Source: Vibrio sp. J1-1 (GTDB taxonomy: Bacteria > Pseudomonadota > Gammaproteobacteria > Enterobacterales > Vibrionaceae). Taken from it: a DNA stretch of 64,000 nt. Numbering within the stretch: the first letter of the stretch is position 1; every line of letters begins with the position of its first letter. Of the stretch, positions 7,604 through 15,958 are shown piece by piece. A model generated the notes under the pieces. It did no database searches and had not been told where the DNA came from. It saw nothing but the letters and a program-made list of their open reading frames with translations. A program made the position numbers and the translations under genes. The stretch lies in NCBI RefSeq assembly GCF_021728395.1, contig NZ_JAKKCM010000002.1, forward strand, positions 372,001 to 436,000. The letters are read 5' to 3'.

Positions 7604-10144
7604 TCAGCTAACTTCGACCACTTCGATAGCAAGCTCTTCTGCTGTGTTTTTCGGAAATTTCTGCTCTCTGACTGTGACGAACTGAAGTGATTCATCACGA
7701 TCAGGACTGTTAATAAAGTGGCTGAATCGACGCAGTTTCTCAGGAGATTCCAAGGTGGTTTTCCATTCACACTGGTAATTTTCGAGGCTGTGTTGCATCG
7801 ATTTTTCCAGCTCGCCTGCTAACCCAAGTTTGTCGTCAATCACCACCTCTTTGAGATAGTCAATGCCGCCTTCCAGATTCTCAAGCCATACGGAAGTACG
7901 TTGCAGTTTGTCTGCTGTGCGGATATAGAACATCAAAACTCGGTCGACATACTTAATCAAAGTTTCGTCATCCAAATCTGTTGCCAATAGATCGGCGTGG
8001 CGAGGGCGCATACCGCCATTACCACAGACATAGAGGTTCCATCCTTTGTCTGTCGCTATTACACCGATATCTTTTGACTGGGCTTCAGCACATTCACGAG
8101 TACAGCCAGAAACGGCAAACTTGAGCTTGTGAGGGGAACGAAGACCTTTGTAACGATTTTCTAAATCGATAGCGAAACCTACGCTGTTGCCAACGCCATA
8201 GCGACACCAAGTGCTGCCTACGCATGATTTTACGGTACGAACGGATTTGCCGTAGGCGTGACCAGTCTCAAAGCCCGCATCAACGAGTCGTTTCCAGATT
8301 AAAGGTAAGTCATTGAGCTGTGCGCCAAACAGGTCGATTCGCTGGCCGCCAGTGACTTTGGTATAAAGTTCGAAATCACGAGCGACCTCACCAATCACGA
8401 TGAGTTTCTCTGGGGTAATTTCACCTCCAGCCACTCTTGGGACAACAGAGTAGGTGCCATCTTTCTGCATGTTACCAAGATAAATATCATTGGTATCCTG
8501 AAGCTCAATATGATCATCGTGCAAGATATAGTCGTTCCAGTACGAGGCCAAAATAGAACCTGCGGTAGGTTTACAGATTTCACAGCCGAGTCCTTGACCG
8601 TATTTCTCTAATAGTTCATCGAACGTTTTTATTTTGTTTACACGAATAAGATCACTGAGTTCCTGACGTGAATACGCAAAATGCTCACAAACATGATTGT
8701 TCACTTCCACGCCTAGCTTTTCTAATTCGCTGTCGAGCACTTGTTTTGCCAATGCACTACAACCACCGCAGCCTGTTGACGCGTTAGTTGTCTCTTTTAG
8801 AGCCGCCATCGTAGTGCAGCCAGCAGCCACCGCTTGTTTAATTGAGCCTTTAGTGACATCGAAACATGAACAGATAACAGCACTATCAGGCAGAGCATCA
8901 ATACCCAGCCCGGCTGATTCATCTTCAGCCACGTTAGGCAGGATTAACACGGATGGGTTCTCTGGCAATGGAAGATCGTTTTGGCGAATCTGTAGCAGAT
9001 TTCCGTACGCAGCGGCATCACCGACTAAGACCGCACCAACAATTTTCTTTTTATCTTCAGAGACGATTAAGCGTTTGTAAACTTGCTCAATCTCATCTTT
9101 GTACGTGTATGACAGGGCACCAGCTGTTTGGCCATGGACATCACCAATACTCGCGACATCGACACCCATTAATTTCAATTTGGTGCTCATATCTGCGCCC
9201 GTAAACTGGGGTGCCTCATCAGTGCCAAGGATATGTTGAGCCGCAACCTTCGCCATTTGGTAGCCAGGTGCCACCAGACCAAAAATACGTTGCTCCCACA
9301 ATGCACACTCACCAATAGCATAGATATCGCCATAGTTAGTTTGACAGTGATTGTTAATCACAATACCGCCACGCTCGCCAATCTCTATGGCGCTGTTACG
9401 CGCTAGCTCATCTTGTGGGCGAATACCCGCAGAGAATACGATCATGTCAGTATCAACATGAGTACCGTCGGAAAAATTCATTCTGTAACGGCATTCGTCT
9501 CCATCGATGATTTCTGTGGTTGCTTTTTCTGTATGGACGGTGACGCCAAGTGCTTCAATTTTACGGCGTAATAAATCGCCACCATCCTGGTCAAGCTGAA
9601 CCGCCATGAGACGCGGGGCAAACTCAACGACATGCGTTTCTAGTCCAAGATTTTTAATTGCATTAGCCGCTTCCAGACCAAGAAGGCCGCCACCAATTAC
9701 CACGCCAACTTTGCTTTCTTTACTTGAGCGTTCAATTTCGTCCAGATCTTCGATGGTTCTGTAGACATGGCAGAATTCTTTTTCGTTACCAGGAATTGGT
9801 GGCACAAACGGGTACGAACCTGTCGCAAGTACCAATTTGTCGTAACTTTCCACACGGCCTGAAGAAGTGACAATCTGTTTATCTTCTGGGTTTACTTGAC
9901 TCACTTTTTCATTCAGCAGGTATTTAATGCCGTTTGACTGGTAATAACCTTCACTGGTTAACGACAGGTCTTCGACCGTTTTACCAGTAAAATATGAGGT
10001 CAATTGAACACGGTCGTAAGCTAGGCGTGGCTCTTCAGAAAACGTCACGACCTCAATGTTGTCTTGTTCAGACTGGATTAACGTATCTATAAATTTATGG
10101 CCAACCATTCCGTTACCGACCACAATGATTTTTTGTTTACTCAT
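7604..10144 (-). CDS. nirB: NADH-nitrite reductase large subunit NirB
   Basis: NirB is the catalytic subunit of assimilatory NADH-nitrite reductase (nitrite to ammonium, six electrons). From the N-terminus it has an FAD-binding fold (VVGNGMVGHKF), an NAD-binding fold (GVVIGGGLLGLEAANAI), a BFD-like [2Fe-2S] region (VICSCFDVTKG and TGCGGCSALAKQVL), a second Cys pair (GCEICKP) and the siroheme/[4Fe-4S] domain (CVGSTWCRYG and SGCTRECAEAQSKDIG). The 846 residues match family length. AGGGA precedes the ATG. It lies between cobA, which makes its siroheme precursor, and nirD. Confidence 0.95.
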   Translation of the reverse strand: MSKQKIIVVGNGMVGHKFIDTLIQSEQDNIEVVTFSEEPRLAYDRVQLTSYFTGKTVEDLSLTSEGYYQSNGIKYLLNEKVSQVNPEDKQIVTSSGRVESYDKLVLATGSYPFVPPIPGNEKEFCHVYRTIEDLDEIERSSKESKVGVVIGGGLLGLEAANAIKNLGLETHVVEFAPRLMAVQLDQDGGDLLRRKIEALGVTVHTEKATTEIIDGDECRYRMNFSDGTHVDTDMIVFSAGIRPQDELARNSAIEIGERGGIVINNHCQTNYGDIYAIGECALWEQRIFGLVAPGYQMAKVAAQHILGTDEAPQFTGADMSTKLKLMGVDVASIGDVHGQTAGALSYTYKDEIEQVYKRLIVSEDKKKIVGAVLVGDAAAYGNLLQIRQNDLPLPENPSVLILPNVAEDESAGLGIDALPDSAVICSCFDVTKGSIKQAVAAGCTTMAALKETTNASTGCGGCSALAKQVLDSELEKLGVEVNNHVCEHFAYSRQELSDLIRVNKIKTFDELLEKYGQGLGCEICKPTAGSILASYWNDYILHDDHIELQDTNDIYLGNMQKDGTYSVVPRVAGGEITPEKLIVIGEVARDFELYTKVTGGQRIDLFGAQLNDLPLIWKRLVDAGFETGHAYGKSVRTVKSCVGSTWCRYGVGNSVGFAIDLENRYKGLRSPHKLKFAVSGCTRECAEAQSKDIGVIATDKGWNLYVCGNGGMRPRHADLLATDLDDETLIKYVDRVLMFYIRTADKLQRTSVWLENLEGGIDYLKEVVIDDKLGLAGELEKSMQHSLENYQCEWKTTLESPEKLRRFSHFINSPDRDESLQFVTVREQKFPKNTAEELAIEVVEVS

Positions 10145-10187
10145 AATCTCATTCCCTTAGTGATTCTGACTTTTCATGGCCGTGTAA

Positions 10188-10997
10188 TTAGGCGCTTCTA
10201 CGTAAACTTGATTCGGAAAGAACTTCCATATTCTTGTTATTAAGTTGTTGTAACCAATGCATTTGGCTTGACACTGTGACAACGTCACCTATTACAATTA
10301 ATGCCGGAGACTTTATTGAATGACGAGTTATCAATTCGGATAGTTCGGATAACTCGCCAATGATCGTTCTTTGTTGTGGCGTACAACCGTTTTCAATAAT
10401 GGCTACTGGTTTGTCTGCGTTCATACCTGAGCTGGTCAGCTGCTGTTGTATGAGTGGTGCTTTGGTCAACCCCATATAAATGACCAACGTTTGGTTGAGT
10501 TGAGCCAACGCCGACCAGTTGATTTCAAGCTTCTTATCAGCGTGAGCGGTGATGAATGTGCAACCCTGCGCTAAGCCTCGGTGGGTTAGGGGGATATTGG
10601 AGTAAGTAGAACACCCTGATGCGGCGGTAATGCCCGGAACCACGCTTACATTAATTCCCAATTTAGTGAGAAATAGCATTTCTTCGCCGCCTCGCCCAAA
10701 CACGAACGAGTCTCCACCTTTTACTCGGCATACGTTCTTTGCATCGAACGCAAAATTAGCGATTAACTGGTTGATTTCTTCTTGTTTATAGCTATGGCAG
10801 CCTTTTGCTTTTCCGACATAAACAAGCTTGCAATGGGAGGGGAACAGAGCACGTATATCCTCACTGACTAAGTTGTCGTACACGATGACATCGGCATGCT
10901 CAATCGCCTTAATAGCCTTAACGGTAAGTAAGTCTGGATCACCTGGTCCAGCGCCTACTAAGGATACATTTCCAATAATTGAATGTTCTGTATTCAT
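10188..10997 (-). CDS. cobA: Uroporphyrinogen-III C-methyltransferase (siroheme synthesis)
   Basis: The enzyme transfers two SAM methyl groups to uroporphyrinogen III to make precorrin-2, the first step to the siroheme needed by NirB. Conserved motifs are VSLVGAGPGDPDLLT, VYDNLVS, CRVKGGDSFVFGRGGEE, VPGITAASGCSTYSNIPLTHR and IENGCTPQQR. It is the stand-alone SUMT form, without the CysG dehydrogenase/chelatase domain, so precorrin-2 oxidation and iron insertion must be encoded elsewhere. The start at MNTEHSIIGN follows GAGG by about eight bases. An upstream in-frame start at 11039 would sit inside the sigma54-type promoter and is rejected. First gene of the minus-strand nitrate operon. Confidence 0.93.
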   Translation of the reverse strand: MNTEHSIIGNVSLVGAGPGDPDLLTVKAIKAIEHADVIVYDNLVSEDIRALFPSHCKLVYVGKAKGCHSYKQEEINQLIANFAFDAKNVCRVKGGDSFVFGRGGEEMLFLTKLGINVSVVPGITAASGCSTYSNIPLTHRGLAQGCTFITAHADKKLEINWSALAQLNQTLVIYMGLTKAPLIQQQLTSSGMNADKPVAIIENGCTPQQRTIIGELSELSELITRHSIKSPALIVIGDVVTVSSQMHWLQQLNNKNMEVLSESSLRRSA

Positions 10998-11038
10998 CAT
11001 CATTGCCTCGAATGTGACTTTGCTAGTTGTTACCCACA

Positions 11039-11056
11039 AAGCAATATGAATGCCAG
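11039..11056 (-). promoter_or_regulatory. Sigma54-type promoter for cobA-nirBD operon
   Basis: On the minus strand, CTGGCATTCATATTGCTT matches the -24/-12 pattern (consensus TGGCAC-N5-TTGCW). The GG at 11054-11053 and GC at 11042-11041 are separated by exactly ten bases. Transcription would start near 11029, about 30 bases before the cobA start. This implies control by RpoN and an AAA+ activator such as NtrC. Confidence 0.65.
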
Positions 11057-11162
11057 CATGATTTATTTTTGTTGAAATTAAATAAAATCCTTTTTAATAC
11101 AATAGTTTATTGGTTTTTATTTGTGTTGGCTGGAGATGGAGAGCAAAGAGAGACTAATACCA

Positions 11163-11262
11163 AAAGTGGTAGGCGACGGTGATTCATGGTCAAGGTTGCA
11201 TCAAAATAGGTAAATATACATAAAAGGTGGTAGTTTTAAGGGGGATGCCAAGCTACCACTTT
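11163..11262. promoter_or_regulatory. Repeated GTGGTAG/CTACCAC elements between the divergent nitrate promoters
   Basis: AAAGTGGTAG at 11163-11172 is repeated as AAGGTGGTAG at 11224-11233 and occurs inverted as CTACCACTTT at 11253-11262. The outer pair is a perfect 10-base complement. The elements lie between the two sigma54-type promoters, where activators bind. The core TACCACT resembles the loose heptamer bound by NarL-family regulators (TACYNMT), and the locus encodes such a regulator. That link is inference. I saw no clear NtrC site of the TGCACC-N5-GGTGCA type. Confidence 0.45.
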
Positions 11263-11331
11263 GGGGTTATGCATTTGTATAAAGTAATGAAATAAAACAA
11301 TAAAAAATAGAAATCAATAAAATAATGGTGG

Positions 11332-11348
11332 TTGGAATGAATTTTGCT
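11332..11348 (+). promoter_or_regulatory. Sigma54-type promoter for nasA
   Basis: TTGGAATGAATTTTGCT contains GG at 11334-11335 and GC at 11346-11347 with exactly ten bases between, and the -12 element TTGCT is perfect. Transcription would begin about 11358, leaving a 28-base leader with a GGAG ribosome-binding site before nasA. It mirrors the promoter facing cobA. Confidence 0.6.
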
Positions 11349-11385
11349 CCTAGGTTCTTAAAAGGAAATTTGGAGACTAGTGGGT

Positions 11386-13875
11386 ATGAGCGAAGGATGG
11401 ATTAAATCAACATGTGCTTATTGTGGCGTCGGGTGTGGTATTGAAGCCAGACCTATGTCTAACGGACTGCTAGAAGTACGTGGCGATAAGGAGCACCCCT
11501 CGAACTACGGAAAGTTATGTACTAAAGGCATTGCATTGGGTGACACCGTCATCCATGACGGCCGCTTATTGGCTCCTAAACTGAAAACAGAAGCGGGTGA
11601 CTGGTGTGATACTGAGTGGGAGGAGGCTCTTTCCCGCGTAGCACAAGGCTTCTCCGATACGATAGAGCAATTTGGTCCCGATTCTGTGGCGTTCTACGTT
11701 TCTGGACAACTGTTGACAGAAGACTATTACGTCGCGAATAAACTCATAAAAGGCTTTCTTGGCACCGCGAATATCGACAGTAATTCTCGCTTGTGTATGG
11801 CGTCCACGGTTGTCGGGCACAAACGTGCTTTTGGGATGGATACGGTGCCGGTTTGCTACGAGGATCTTGAGAAAACTGACTTGGTTATATTGGTCGGCTC
11901 TAATTTGGCCTGGTGCCACCCTGTGCTGTTTCAACGTTTGAGAGCGGCTAAACAGGCCAACGCCAATCTAAAAGTGATTGTCATCGATCCACGCCGCAAT
12001 GAATCCTGCGAGATTGCAGACCTACATCTAGCGCTTAATCCTGGCTCAGACGTTGCGCTTTTTAATGGTTTATTGGTACACCTTGGTGAACACAACCTAG
12101 TTGATCACGCTTTTATTAGCTCATCGACAAACGGCTTTAGTGAGGCATACCAGTCTGCATTAAATGACGCCGAGGTCAGTGAGGTGACGGGCATTGATTT
12201 GGTTTCGCTTCAGGAATTCTATGAATGCTTTTCTAAAACAGAAAAAGTCATCACGATTTACTCGCAAGGGGTGAACCAGTCCTCTCAGGGTTCTGACAAA
12301 GTAAACAGCATTATTAACTGCCATTTAGCGACAGGAAAGATAGGCAAGGAAGGAGCTGGTCCTTTCTCTGTTACAGGGCAACCAAATGCGATGGGAGGCC
12401 GTGAGGTCGGTGCTCTGGCAAATACGCTGACCGCGCACATGGAATTTCATCCTGATGATATCGATTGTGTTGAAGCGTTTTGGCAAACCGACAGATTGGC
12501 GAAAAAACCAGGGCTAAAAGCGATTGATATGTTTGATGCCATTCACCGTGGTGAGATAAAAGCAGTGTGGATCATGGCGACAAACCCGATCGTTAGCCTT
12601 CCTGACAGCGATAAGATTAAACAAGCTTTGGAAAACTGTCCTTTAGTAGTGGTTTCGGATTGTGTTGAGAACACCGCCACGACAGCATACGCTGATGTTT
12701 TACTGCCAGCGCAGGGCTGGAGTGAAAAATCTGGCACTGTGACGAACTCTGAACGTCGAATATCTCGACAACGTAGATTATTAGCCAGTCCTGGCATGGC
12801 TAAACCGGATTGGTGGATCATTTCTCAAGTCGCACAACGAATTGGGTTTAAAGATGCGTTTGATTACTTACATGAGGGAGAAATCTTCCGCGAGTATGCT
12901 CAACTTACGACCTTAGGTAACTCAGACCGCGGAAGTACAAAAGCGAAACAACGAGATCTCAATTTAGCTGGCCTTGCTGAAATAACCGATTCTGAATACA
13001 ACTCGCTTACTCCCCAGCAGTGGCCAGTAGAGAAGCAACAACACAAGGTGGTGAATCAGAGAATGTTTGCCGATCAACGATTCTTTACCGAGGATCATCG
13101 TGCTAACTTTATCGCGGTAAAACATGTACCACCACTAGCATCAACAACGAAAGTGTTCCCGTTAGTTTTGAATACGGGTCGTTGCCGGGATCAATGGCAT
13201 ACTATGACGCGTACGGGGTTATCGAGTCGTTTAGCAGAGCATGCAAGTGAACCTTACGTTTTGATCCATCCCCAAACAGCCATGCAGTATGGCCTTTCTA
13301 ATAACGAAATGGTGGTTGTGTTCAATAACAATGGTGAGTGTGTTGTTAAGGTTATTTCCAGTGACACTATGAAGCCGGGCGAACTGTTTGTTCCTATTCA
13401 CTGGAATGAAATTACAGGCCCGTTAAGTAAGCCTTGCGCTCTGGTTGATTCGCGTACGGACACTTTGTCAGGTCAACCTGAGTTTAAATATACCCCTGTA
13501 GATATAAAATCCTATGACTATAAAACCAGTGCTACCGTATTGGTGAGAGAAGCTATTTTGATCAGTAATGTTGGGTACGTCGCCAGACAAAAAATTGATG
13601 GTGGCTATCTGTATCGTATTCGTTCGCCGATGGGTATCTCCGAACTGCAAATGAAAATTGAACGACTTTTACCAAGTACGTCGTCTGTTGATAAGATAAT
13701 TTGCCGAGATGATCCATCAATAAAAGGAATGGCCGCAGTCGTCGATAAAAAAGTTACCTCGTTATATAAATTGACGAAAGACGAGCCACGATCACATGAA
13801 GTCCAAGCGTTGAGTGAGTTGTTCAACAACAGCGCTGACGAGGGCTCTTCTCTACATGCTTTAATGGATAACTAG
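11386..13875 (+). CDS. nasA: Assimilatory nitrate reductase catalytic subunit
   Basis: This cytoplasmic molybdenum enzyme reduces nitrate to nitrite. The N-terminal [4Fe-4S] motif is intact (CAYCGVGCGIEA, then LCTKG), followed by the molybdopterin oxidoreductase domains (SNSRLCMAS, GQPNAMGGREVGALAN, MATNPIVSLPD, LLPAQGWSEKSGTVTNSERR) and the C-terminal dinucleotide-binding domain (LNTGRCRDQWHTMTRTG). The last 140 residues lack the CxC...C Cys cluster that many NasA proteins carry at this end, and no NasB/NasC electron-transfer gene is nearby, so the electron donor is uncertain. The ATG at 11386 is preferred to a GTG at 11380 because of its distance from GGAG. Transcribed divergently from the cobA-nirBD operon. 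Confidence 0.93.
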   Translation: MSEGWIKSTCAYCGVGCGIEARPMSNGLLEVRGDKEHPSNYGKLCTKGIALGDTVIHDGRLLAPKLKTEAGDWCDTEWEEALSRVAQGFSDTIEQFGPDSVAFYVSGQLLTEDYYVANKLIKGFLGTANIDSNSRLCMASTVVGHKRAFGMDTVPVCYEDLEKTDLVILVGSNLAWCHPVLFQRLRAAKQANANLKVIVIDPRRNESCEIADLHLALNPGSDVALFNGLLVHLGEHNLVDHAFISSSTNGFSEAYQSALNDAEVSEVTGIDLVSLQEFYECFSKTEKVITIYSQGVNQSSQGSDKVNSIINCHLATGKIGKEGAGPFSVTGQPNAMGGREVGALANTLTAHMEFHPDDIDCVEAFWQTDRLAKKPGLKAIDMFDAIHRGEIKAVWIMATNPIVSLPDSDKIKQALENCPLVVVSDCVENTATTAYADVLLPAQGWSEKSGTVTNSERRISRQRRLLASPGMAKPDWWIISQVAQRIGFKDAFDYLHEGEIFREYAQLTTLGNSDRGSTKAKQRDLNLAGLAEITDSEYNSLTPQQWPVEKQQHKVVNQRMFADQRFFTEDHRANFIAVKHVPPLASTTKVFPLVLNTGRCRDQWHTMTRTGLSSRLAEHASEPYVLIHPQTAMQYGLSNNEMVVVFNNNGECVVKVISSDTMKPGELFVPIHWNEITGPLSKPCALVDSRTDTLSGQPEFKYTPVDIKSYDYKTSATVLVREAILISNVGYVARQKIDGGYLYRIRSPMGISELQMKIERLLPSTSSVDKIICRDDPSIKGMAAVVDKKVTSLYKLTKDEPRSHEVQALSELFNNSADEGSSLHALMDN

Positions 13876-13902
13876 CCAAACTCTCACCCCAACTATAATA
13901 CC

Positions 13903-13937
13903 GAGGGTAACATTCTTCTTTCCGTTACCCTTTTCTT
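13903..13937 (+). terminator. Intrinsic terminator after nasA
   Basis: GGGTAAC (13905-13911) pairs with GTTACCC (13924-13930) and is followed by TTTTCTTATTCTT. Confidence 0.75.
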
Positions 13938-14085
13938 ATTCTTATACCAACTCACTTAACTCGGGTCCAAAACTGATGGTGTGGGTGAGTTGTCCCTTAT
14001 CTTATGAAGAATTTAAAAATAGCTCTTGAGTGGGAAGTCTGCACCTATACTTTCAATAGATAGTCATGATGAAGAGGTGACTACC

Positions 14086-14262
14086 ATGGACTTTACAGAA
14101 AAACTTAGGCTAAAAGGCAAGGCGGAAGAAGATCTTTATTTTGCGAAATTAGATCGTCAGCTTATCGAAGCGCTGCATGAAAAGCAGAAACAAGAGCAAG
14201 CTATTTTGAAGACAGAGGAGCTGGAAGATTCGACCATTCCGGCAACGATGGAAACAAAATAG
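14086..14262 (+). CDS. Small charged conserved protein, unknown function
   Basis: A 58-residue protein begins MDFTEKLRLKGKAEED, with GAGGTG six bases before the ATG. It is highly charged, predicted mostly helical (FAKLDRQLIEALHEKQKQEQ), and has no membrane segment. An in-frame ATG at 14026 would add 20 residues but has no ribosome-binding site. It looks like the short cytoplasmic proteins common in Vibrio genomes. No function is assigned. Confidence 0.65.
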   Translation: MDFTEKLRLKGKAEEDLYFAKLDRQLIEALHEKQKQEQAILKTEELEDSTIPATMETK

Positions 14263-14377
14263 TAAACGATATACGAACTCAGTATTGATAGTCAGATGCT
14301 CGTTGAACCCCACATTGTCATGTTAATTGAGTTGATTGGGGAGAGACGAGTTTTCTGTGAGCGAGTAAACCCAGCAC

Positions 14378-15277
14378 TCAATACTTCGTTTTCTTCAAAC
14401 TTAAGTAGCCCTCAACCATCAGCACAAAAACAGCGAGCCAAATTGCTATATACGTTGGCCACTCTTTCGTTGTAATGCTCTCACCTAACAAAATCGCGAC
14501 CACAACTAAAAGAACTGGTTCAACATAGACCAACAGACCAAACAAACTGAGGTTAAGATGCGGCGCAGACAAAGATTGAAATGCCAAGGCTAACGTACTA
14601 ATTAACCCTAATCCCAGAATTAACCAAAGGAGATCAGAACTTACATTGATCTGTTGAAGAATGTAGCCACTTTCAACAATAAAGTAGAGACTTATTGGCA
14701 GGCTCAGCATCATATCGAACCAGACACCACCAATATTATTTGTGTCGGTTTTTTGTCTAAGCCAAAAATAGACTGGGTAACCTAAGCAGACTACCAGTGT
14801 AGGCCAAGCTAATGTCTGAGATACCACCATTTGGTTGAGAATACCTAGTATGGCAAAAAAGCACGCCAATTTCTGAAAGCGAGACAATTGATCGTTAAAT
14901 GCCAAGCGCCCAACCAAAACTAACGTGATAGGCATAATAAAGTAGCCTAGCGACACGGCAAGTCCATAGCCGTTCACTGGTGCCCACAAAAATAGCCATA
15001 ACTGGATTCCAATTAAAAAAGACGTTAAGAACCGAGTTAATATGAACGTTAAGTTAAATTGCAGTAATCGCTGAAAGATACCCACCACTTGGTGCCAGTT
15101 GCCGTTTAGCAAAATGAAACCAGTTAAAAGAGGGAAAGTGATTAAAATACGCCACCCATAAATTTCTTCCCCATCGAGTTCACCGAGTAAAGACGTGTAA
15201 GCGAACATAGCAGCGAAGAGGGCCGACCCGATGATATTGAGAGTCACGCCAAAAGGAGTATTGGTTCTAGTGTGCAT
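14378..15277 (-). CDS. RarD-like EamA-family permease
   Basis: A ten-helix drug/metabolite transporter with the RarD arrangement: N-terminal YTSLLGELDGEEIYGWRIL segment, then hydrophobic helices to the C-terminus. Known RarD proteins are associated with chloramphenicol sensitivity or resistance in some hosts, but the natural substrate is unknown. The start at MHTRTNTPFGV gives 299 residues. An upstream ATG at 15325 would add a hydrophilic 16-residue leader and looks wrong. It is convergent with the small protein gene to its left and is followed by a long AT-rich gap. Confidence 0.8.
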   Translation of the reverse strand: MHTRTNTPFGVTLNIIGSALFAAMFAYTSLLGELDGEEIYGWRILITFPLLTGFILLNGNWHQVVGIFQRLLQFNLTFILTRFLTSFLIGIQLWLFLWAPVNGYGLAVSLGYFIMPITLVLVGRLAFNDQLSRFQKLACFFAILGILNQMVVSQTLAWPTLVVCLGYPVYFWLRQKTDTNNIGGVWFDMMLSLPISLYFIVESGYILQQINVSSDLLWLILGLGLISTLALAFQSLSAPHLNLSLFGLLVYVEPVLLVVVAILLGESITTKEWPTYIAIWLAVFVLMVEGYLSLKKTKY

Positions 15278-15958
15278 AATTCTTTTCGAGTGCGATTCAA
15301 ATTGATGATGATACTTACATAGCACGTGAGTGTGTCTGGCGTATTTACAAGCGGACTTACTCAGGAATGATATTGTTTTACAGCATGATTATTCATTGCG
15401 CAATGTGTTGCAAAATTATTGTTGCATTCCCTTGCGTGCGCTAACAGAAATGAAACATTTTCGCACCAAGCATGTGCGTGAGCGCATAAAAAATAGCTAA
15501 GGTTCGAGGTTGCTCGTATCTAGATGAGCTAGAAACCTTGAATTTAATGTGTCTACTCCTATTAACCTTAAAATATTATCCCAAACGGTGCTTTGTCGCG
15601 GCTCCGCTTTATCGATCTTAACTAGAATTTTACGTTTAATTTTAATTAATTTGCATCATTAATTCTGAAGAATAAATGTATTCGATTACACTCTATTATA
15701 TTTAATTGTCTTTAATTTATGGTAGATAGAATAATTAAATGTTCATATGATTTTAACTTAACACTGGCAATATACTCGGAATTAAACTAATTAAAATGTA
15801 ATAAGATTGCCTTTTTGTTAATTAGCTAACCATATGAATTTTATTAACTTAAAGGTCATATTTGAATGCTAATTTAGTTTTAAATATATGAATAATTACT
15901 ACAAGTAAGTCTTCACGACATTAAACATTCAATCTATAAAACATGGATGAGATACAAG
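15278..15958. other. AT-rich divergent intergenic region
   Basis: This long spacer between the RarD-like permease and the secreted nuclease must hold both promoters. A hairpin with outer arms AAGGTT/AACCTT and inner arms GCTC/GAGC lies at about 15498-15539. From 15620 on, the sequence is very AT-rich with many TTAATT and ATTAA runs, the kind of DNA often bound by H-NS. No coding frame or structured RNA could be supported. Confidence 0.5.

Noticed and set aside
6862-7611. 249-codon plus-strand open frame opposite the transporter and nirD
   Set aside because: Antisense to well-recognised genes, no protein-family character and no ribosome-binding site.
11163-11262. Alternative RNA hairpins (antitermination switch) in the nasA leader
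   Set aside because: CTACCACTTT can pair with either upstream copy of GTGGTAG, which suggested a switch, but the sigma54-type promoter starts transcription near 11358, so these elements would not be in the message. A DNA-binding role is more likely.
15498-15539. tRNA-like GGTTCGA motif
   Set aside because: No acceptor stem, anticodon arm or CCA; the segment only forms a simple hairpin.
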